Part shown: in pieces, positions 57,030-64,000 of the stretch
Layout of the letters: each line of letters begins with the position of its first letter
Position numbering within the stretch: position 1 is the first letter of the stretch
DNA from: Synaphobranchus kaupii
Taxonomy: Eukaryota; Chordata; Actinopteri; Anguilliformes; Synaphobranchidae
Direction: 5' to 3'
Assembly (NCBI GenBank): GCA_029718625.1
Contig: CM056383.1
Span: 68,171,758-68,235,757, forward strand
Length of the DNA stretch: 64,000 bases
The notes under the pieces: model-generated
The model's input: the letters and a program-made list of their open reading frames with translations, nothing else
Databases searched by the model: none
Told to the model about the DNA's origin: nothing
Program-made: the position numbers and the translations under genes

Positions 57030-58340
57030 AGCAACGCGTCTGTAAAGTCCTGTAATCGATTGTCGAGCACAGCGTCTCGCTCAGGGGATCCGTTTCTCTG
57101 TGTCAGACCACGTTCCCAGAATAGCGCCTCTGTCTGCTGTCTGCTCTGGCTTCGAAGATGGAGGAAGTAAGCGAGGGGATTAACTGTTGCTGCGGATCTA
57201 TTACAATAGAATGTAGTTTTATTCCACGAAACAAATAGGAGAAAACAGGATATACGCTCAATGTCAATTATGATGGGATACTGTCATCTTCTGTCCTTTT
57301 AAGGTAAAATAAAATATATGCATATAACCAACTTCTACAACATCATGCTAATTCCAGCTAATCGCCTTTTTCCATTAAAACGAGCCTTAATACGCACACT
57401 GCTGCACCGAACAGCAGTCTCTCAGTGTAGTAGCTAGTATGCTAGGATACTGCCGCTGCAGAGATAAGTGCGTCTCAACGGTGGACTAATTCTGCAGAAT
57501 GACAGGGTGCAAGGCAGTGGTCGGATCACTTGTTGCTGAACGGCACTGCCTATACCGGCGAAGTTAAGACATGTCTGATAGCCTACGTATAATGCTGGAA
57601 GAAATGGAGTCCGCTCCATTACCCGAAGGTCTGGTTATCCGCAGCATTACTGAAGGCGCGCCGGTTGCCAGTGCCTATAATGGAATAATGTACAGTACAG
57701 TAGGCTAGTTAGTTGCAGTGACTGTAGTTCGAAGACACGCCCCATTATGCTACTGTAACAAAAAAAATGTTGGAAGATGAGACGTCTTGAGGCAAAATTA
57801 AATCGTTTTCTTCCCATGTCTCGCCTATCTATAAACTGTATGATAATTTATAGGTCCCATAGTTAAATATTGGAACGCTAAAATGTGCGCAGCGCGCGCG
57901 CATACGAAAAAGCAGATTGACATTCAGGGTGGCATTTATCGCGCAGACTATAGACTAAATTGCATTACGTGGGCGTTGTGTCAAAGACCAAAGAAATCCC
58001 GATTCTTCGGTTGAAAAAAATAGGCCGTTCCCTTTTATTTTCTACGGTCAATTCCTTAGAAACCGGTGCATCCAGTTTTCTTTCTTTTTTTTAAAAACAA
58101 CGCAGCTACTGTATGTCTCCTTGTGTCCAAAGCTATAATGTGCCTCCATGTAACTTTAAGTGGTCTATATTGATAAATCAGATTTTTCTCCGCGTTATTA
58201 TTTTTGATTTATCAGCGGGAAAGGGGGAAAGCGGCATTACCCAGGTGCGGGGGGTCTAGCCTAAAGTGGAAAAGTTGACGGGCTCGTTCGGCAGAGGAAG
58301 TATACCAAACAAATGTGCTTGATGCAGCTCCTGCACTCTT
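57030..58340 (+). promoter_or_regulatory. possible CpG-rich promoter and first-exon region
   Basis: CpG density rises compared with the AT-rich neighbours (AACGCGTCTG, TGTCGAGCACAGCG, GCAGCGCGCGCGCATACG). At about 57158 an ATG starts a short MEE frame that meets a good splice donor GAA|GTAAGC at about 57167-57172. If real, this is the 5' end of a plus-strand gene whose other exons lie beyond this window. There is no downstream exon to confirm it, so treat it as a lead only. Confidence 0.25.
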
Positions 58341-59562
58341 AGTTGGGGAACAAGCTGATTTCCTGTTGCTGCTGGTTAAAGTCCCCCGTCAAGACTTTAA
58401 AACCACAATTTTTTGAACGTTTTTTTTTTTTTTTTAATTGTTGAAGCAGGATAGTTACAGCCTACATTATAAGGAGGGAGAGGTGACGTTTGAAACCACT
58501 TATTATTCAGCGCAAGCACATCGGCACCAATAATAGCCTACAACAATTAAATTAAATTTTATTTTATTTTACGAGGAGGGTGCGCATCGTTTTCTGTCCC
58601 ACCGGGCCTGAGCATCGATAAGCACTTGTTCGGGGCAACCAACCAAGGTAAACCTTTGAAGTAATTTTGCATTTATAATTAAATGGCTTTTAAATGGCAC
58701 AAGGTAATATTGTAGCCTACTGCAGCACCGTATATTGAAAAATAATATAACACCGTGATGTATATACAAGAAGTTCACCTGGGAACTTCACCAGAAAAAA
58801 AAAAGCTGCCTTTGGAAAAAAAGAATGATGAATGAAATTCAACTCGGTTACATTCTTAGCTAGTCAAAATAGTTGGCTTACCTGTCAGCTACTAGGGAGA
58901 AGTCCAGACTAAACCGAATGTAACCTGACATTGTTCATGAACAGTTAAGAACGTGGCTGATGTCCGTAAGTCTGATCGACTCAAAAGTCACTTTACTGAG
59001 CTTAGTAGGCTATTAATTGTGGTCTGTTCTGCAGTTGGCCGTTCTTACTCAGTGTTGTCGATTTGAGCGGGAAATGTAAATAAGTCTAATGTGATAAAAA
59101 GCTGCCAGGTTAACTCTAACTGTTATGCGTACTGAGATGACTCAAAGTAGTCTACCTGCCGTTGCAGTGGTGAGTTTCACAGCAGCGTCGAGTGCTTGGA
59201 TCATTAACTGCGTCTCTGGGGTCGCTGAAGAACAGCGAATATGGGTGTCTGCATGGGGCTAATCTACGGTATGGAAGAGGCGAACCGCAGTCAGTCCATT
59301 TCATGGAAATTAATACCTCTCCTTTTCACCATTTACAGAGACACACTGCAAAATTATTTAAATTTTTTTTTTTTTACTAAACCAAAGAAGAACATAGATG
59401 CTGGGTGATATAGATACTACAGCTAATGTACATTGTTGATTTGCAATGTACATTGTTGACTAGGCTATGACTTACAGGAGATGTAATATCTTGTGGGGTT
59501 TTCAGTTATATTGTAGGTGGATCAATGGTGGGAAACATTTTGTAAAACTTTCAAATAAATAA
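58341..59562. other. single-copy stretch with one candidate splice donor
   Basis: At 58560-58648 a CpG-containing segment ends CAACCAAG|GTAAAC, a plausible untranslated exon end. A T run lies near 58420 and another near 59364. No coding frame is recognised. Confidence 0.3.
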
Positions 59563-59564
59563 TA

Positions 59565-59620
<56 letters not shown>

Positions 59621-59622
59621 CT
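59563..59622. repeat. (AAT)n microsatellite
   Basis: About 19 AAT units. Confidence 0.97.
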
Positions 59623-60309
59623 GCTATACATTGTAGTCTGTAGATACTGTAGACGTATTATAAAAAACAAAATATAAATAATCTCTTAATTAAAAACAAT
59701 AATAATTCAGAAGGATATGATGACACCTGTTTCTGTATTTATTCAGTTCTGTTTTGACACATTAATATCATAATCATATCTTTGAAAACCTGGATAACTT
59801 ATTTTTGTAACCAGTATCGTACAGATGGATACAGTATTTTATGTATGGCATTTTTCTCCACTCTCTATATGAGATATAAAGCTTTCAGCCAGAACCCATT
59901 GATTTCACCATTGATGCTGATTAACCATATTGAATGTTTACAAATTAATCTTATTTTCAGGAGAGAGGACTTATACTGTAATCACAGTAGACTTATTATT
60001 TAAATTCATAGAAACAATTAACTAGCAATGCATGGCTTTAAAGGAAATTATGCTACCAATGAAACACCCGTGACTTGTATATGAATGTTAAAATGTATTA
60101 TTTAAATGTTAAATCATGGCTGGTAGTATATGTATTAGAGAGAATAACACACTTTTACTTCGCTCTATTCTTTTCTCTTTTCAAGGTAACATTTTGAACT
60201 CTGCTTTTATATTATGCCTAAGGCGGTCTCATAGTCTGGGAGGTTTACATCCGATGTGCGGATATATATCCACCCATTTAAGTCATTATAGCGCAGTTTA
60301 ATAGCTTAG
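59623..60309. other. single-copy AT-rich stretch
   Basis: No gene or repeat recognised. Confidence 0.4.
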
Positions 60310-60505
60310 CCGTTGCGCTTATCTAGAGCAGATTGCACTGCTTTCGTTTGCTCATAGGCCCAATTTATACAGCTGGATATTTAGCGAAACAAGCAAAAAT
60401 CACTTGGCACCCAATCCTACAACAGCTGTGTCTCGCCTGGGATTGGAACCCGTAGCCTCTCTAGCTTAAACGCACAGTTAGTGTAGTAACTGCACCGCAA
60501 AGCCT
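60310..60505 (-). mobile_element. highly diverged tRNA-derived SINE
   Basis: On the minus strand GGTGCAGTTACTACACTAAC, then GGGTTCCAATCCC (B box), TATCCAGCTGTATAAATTGG and TCTAGATAAGCGC follow the order of the UnaL2-tailed SINE family at much lower identity. It looks like an old relative. Confidence 0.6.
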
Positions 60506-61199
60506 CTGATTGAGTCAGTTAATCACACTTTTGTTTAAATTGCACATAGGTTAATCTGTTGGGTTGAGCGGCCCACAGGGGCAGTTTGAAACAGCCGCGG
60601 CGTTTGCCTCTGCTTCATCCCATTGCCCCGATGGCCTTTTCTCTGACGGGCGCTGGATTGTGGCGAATTTCAGAATTGATTTGTCCGCACGTCAGTTTTA
60701 AAAGCAGCTGAAGGCAAAGGCATAAATTATGCAGCGCGCATTAACGGGAGAGTCTGAACCTGGAGCGAATCATGGACCTCCATTACGGTTCATTTTGTTA
60801 TATTACGTTAAATTCAAATTGAATACATTTCGCAGGCACTCTGATGCAGAGCGACAAGCCTAAATGAATAAGTGTTTTCATATCAACACGCGGCCCTAAG
60901 AAGTTGCGGAAGTAGCAATTTGTCAAATGCAAAAGTGTTGGTATGATCCGGCCTTAACAGTGAAGTGATGGGAATACAAGGAGAGGGAAGGATCTCGACA
61001 GCCACGAGGGTAGAGCCAGGCTTTAACCCGTCTGCGTGACCCCGTCCAGAACAGGTTCCCCTTAACTGTAGACCTTAGGCTCTGCGTAATTCTAGAATGG
61101 ATCATTTACCTGAAAAACAGGAACGTGTCAGACTATCCCCTTTGAACAAGAAAAGATCGTTCTTCCACTTCATCAAAGTGCAACTGTTTTAATCCAGCT
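60506..61199. other. single-copy stretch with CpG and homeodomain-like motifs
   Basis: TTTCGCAGGCACTCTGATGC with AGAGCGACAAGC near 60828-60860 looks like a decayed SINE tail. The 60560-60780 part (CAGCTG, ATAAATTATGCAG) resembles an enhancer in texture only. No gene is recognised. Confidence 0.3.
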
Positions 61200-61232
61200 T
61201 TTTTTTTTTTTTTTTTTTTTTTAGAGAGAGAG
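61200..61232. repeat. poly-T followed by (GA)n
   Basis: About 22 T then AGAGAGAGAGGGAGAG. Confidence 0.92.
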
Positions 61233-62902
61233 GGAGAGATTGAAAAAAACAAAAAAACACTTAGTATGATTTAGGCAAAACATAAATGCTTTCATAACTG
61301 ACTCAAACTGCCAAGTTGTGTTTAAGGCTATATCTTTCTGTGAGCCAGAAGCATCATTAAAATAAAGTAACCGCATTGTTTTCAGTGAGTTATTTTAAAA
61401 CAAATCCCCGAATACCAATGGTGGGCCTTTACTTTAATGGAGGAAGTTGCCTCTTTGTAAGGGGAGACCTGGTGGTCATTGGTTAGGGATTGGTTCTCAC
61501 CTCACCTTTCTCACACAGGTTTAATTTTGGCTTAAAAGTCTGCGTTTAAGAGGACGTGAAACTATTTGGAGAGAGGGTCTCTGCTTTCACATTATAACCT
61601 CCGAGATTCCTAAGGGTTGGCCTGAAGTCGTCCAGTTGATGGTCAGAGCGCCCGCCTCAAAGTCCACTTCTCATGCTCTTAAGTGCAGTTAGCAGTTCGT
61701 TTTAGCAGTTAGCAGTTAGTTTTATTCTGATGAACAGAAATGTGTGAAGTCCTGTCTTTGAATTGCCTTCCCCTTTTTCTAAAAAAACGACAGTATGCAT
61801 GTGGAGGGCAGACATATCACTGACTTTTCCCTTCCGGGACAATTTAATGTTTTGTCTTAAAAGCAAGACTACAAAATGGCACCTTCAATTATTAGTGTGC
61901 ATTCATTGTGTTATATATTGATTTAATGACAGTGGTATAAATAATTGTCAGTACTCAAAAATATATTTTTTGTCTATCTTATATCTTCTATGTTGCATCG
62001 TTTTTTTTTTTGTTGCATTTCTTTCTCAGGTAAACTTTTAAAGCTGTTGCTTTGAAAACTGGCTTGCGGAACATCCGTTGGTTCCATGTTCTCTTAAACA
62101 GCACAGTCATTGTAGAACAAACCCAATGGCAGATTGCAGTACTGAAAGGAAACCAAACTTGCCGTCTTCCCTACCGCTGTACACGCCACAAGCCAACGTT
62201 ACTTAGCTTTTTCCATCAATGCCTCAGTAACGATTGGATCGCTACAAACTTCATTTGAATATCTTTTTTTATTTAATTATTTCATATTTTTAGTTGACGT
62301 TTGTTGGGTTGGTGATCTGGGCAGGAGTTAGTTGTGCTACACTGTTTGACGGTTAACTGGTTAATGGTTAACTACCAATGTAAACCCTCCTGAGGAGACC
62401 ATCACTGTTTTCCATAGTCATTATTTTCAGTGCATTGTGTTTTTCTCTAAATATTGTAGCTACTAAACCCCGCCAGGAAACAAATTCACCATCGGGCTAA
62501 GCTCTAAAGTACCTGTACCATGCTCTAACCAATCAATGTTATTTTAATTGTAAAAATTAAACTCTGTCCCATAACCAACTCTAGCCAATCAATGTTATTT
62601 TAAGCTTGTTTTCTGGAGGTCACAGTATTGCAGCTATTTAACTGAATTTTTCAATGCTGTATTAAGCGCCTGTTCTGTCGTTTGTAGTTTTGCTAAATGA
62701 AATGCAATGCCAGTAAGCACGTGCTAAACGACACTGTTTAAATGAGAAAATTGTAATCCACACCATGCGATTCTCTCATGGGAAGTCATATGTGGAAGTT
62801 TAAGGTAAGTTTAATGTGTTGCACCAGGCCTTAATTCACGCTAAATGTTTTGTCTTTAACCTGAAGTTTGACGTATCAAGGGTTATGCTTTCCTGAGTAT
62901 GA

Positions 62903-62906
<4 letters not shown>
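61233..62906. other. single-copy stretch
   Basis: No gene recognised. A 68-codon plus frame (62052-62258) has no domain. Confidence 0.4.

Positions 62907-62937
<31 letters not shown>
62907..62937. repeat. (AT)n microsatellite
   Basis: About 15 AT units. Confidence 0.95.
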
Positions 62938-62942
<5 letters not shown>

Positions 62943-63635
62943 TTGTGTGTAAATTTCAGCAATTACAATACCATTATTGGCTGAGAATCAATGGGTATAA
63001 CACATGTATGCAAACCTAGATGATCTTGAGATGACTCTTAATTTCTAAAGATACAGCTTTGTAGTACAGTACATGGGTTACTCTAGTTGCACTTCATAAT
63101 GAGAAAGGCTGTCATACCATCAAATGGCTGCTCTTCATATCTAACTGCTTCTGCTATGTAAAGCCCACCAAACCACCGAAGATTAATAATAATTGACATT
63201 GTACTTTGAAAACCTGCCACACGGTTGCATTATTTATATCTTCCACCTCTTCACAAATACATTAAACTCCTTCCATGACGTGACGTGTCAGCGTCCATCC
63301 CATTCGCAATGCAGTCACTTTGTTGTTTGGAAAATCCCAATATACGACTTATAATTTCGAAGTAATTTTGAAGTGAATGTTCATTAACTAAAATAACTGA
63401 AATTAAATAGAATTCAGTTCTGATCATGCGTGGGGACGCCTCCTCCGGCAGCCCTGCCCTCGGTGTTGATGTCAGCCTAGTTAAAATCGATAGGTCGCTC
63501 AAACGCGCGGTTCGTACGCACTTTGTGGTTTCCTGGGTTTCGTCAGCGACTCATAAAACGTGGAAATGATTTATCTTAATGGATGAGATGACAGTGGTTG
63601 TGAGTTTAATGAGTTTAGGTTTAGTGCCGGTAGGT
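62938..63635. other. single-copy stretch
   Basis: No gene recognised. Confidence 0.4.
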
Positions 63636-64000
63636 TTAGTGGTAGACCCATAGACTGTATAAAAATATGGACAAAGTCACTGTGACGTCACCCATTGCCT
63701 TTCCACGGCCTCGTAAAAACCGAATTGAAGCTCCGGATGCATTTTTCGCCGCCAGTTTGTACAAACTGCGTCTGCTCCGTGGAGCTGAAGAGGACTCAAC
63801 CTGTCCCTCTGATTGGTCCTGAACAAATGTTAATACCCTGTCCAAACAAGACAATATTTTTAAAAAAATCAGCACATGCAGAGGCATTAGATGAAGGAAA
63901 GGCACCTATTGCAATTACATTTTTTTTGTGGGAAAAATTTATTGACTGAGTATTTTGACCACATTGCTGCCATTGACTTACATGGTGAAAGACCTATACT
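63636..64000. repeat. probable fish interspersed repeat, cut by the window end
   Basis: CCATAGACTGTATAAAAATA, TGGACAAAG and GTGACGTCACCCATTG match the opening of a repeat often seen in teleosts. It contains a perfect cAMP-response palindrome TGACGTCA (63683-63690). No partner end lies within the window. Confidence 0.45.

Overview
This is vertebrate intergenic or intronic DNA, almost certainly from a teleost fish. Four lines of evidence point there: tRNA-derived SINEs with a V-type central domain, a second SINE family whose 3' end carries the eel-type UnaL2 stem-loop and TGTAA tail, several Tc1-like transposon relics, and many hAT-type and other MITEs of kinds common in fish. The UnaL2-like tails make an eel or related elopomorph a reasonable guess, but similar tails occur in other teleosts, so the lineage is not established. 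I found no complete protein-coding gene, no rRNA, no functional tRNA and no CRISPR. Long open frames in the window are mostly artefacts of microsatellites or of minisatellites whose period is a multiple of three.

Layout. 0-9 kb: AT-rich single-copy DNA with one unrecognised open region (2.0-2.7 kb), two truncated V-SINEs, homopolymer G/C tracts, a 23-bp foldback beside a SINE, and CT and CA microsatellites. 9-10.2 kb: a 500-N assembly gap followed by an interspersed repeat fused to a Tc1-like 3' end. 10-21 kb: a MITE carrying a 35-bp minisatellite, a LINE tail split by a SINE, two palindromic hAT-type MITEs, another SINE, and a CpG-rich patch near 18.9 kb. 21-32 kb: an internally deleted Tc1 element with both ends, four minisatellites, and a MITE sitting between two GT arrays. 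32-45 kb: LINE relics, a 40-copy 21-bp array abutting a long-TIR MITE, a 20-bp array, and more MITEs. 44-46 kb: a nest of Tc1 relics, a SINE and other DNA repeats. 48-56.5 kb: the only V-SINE that retains its V domain, a 31-bp minisatellite, a probable solo LTR inside a MITE, a hAT MITE with a perfect 8-bp target duplication, a large hairpin repeat fused to a second Tc1-type end, and a 21-copy minisatellite made from MITE ends. 57-64 kb: fewer repeats and more CpG. This is the most plausible place for the 5' part of a gene (candidate splice donors near 57.17 and 58.65 kb), but no coding sequence can be proved.

The main theme is how mobile elements and tandem repeats interact. Two minisatellites appear to have grown from MITE subterminal sequence, and others abut MITEs. 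Several insertions are nested with readable target duplications. One foldback repeat may explain the assembly gap.
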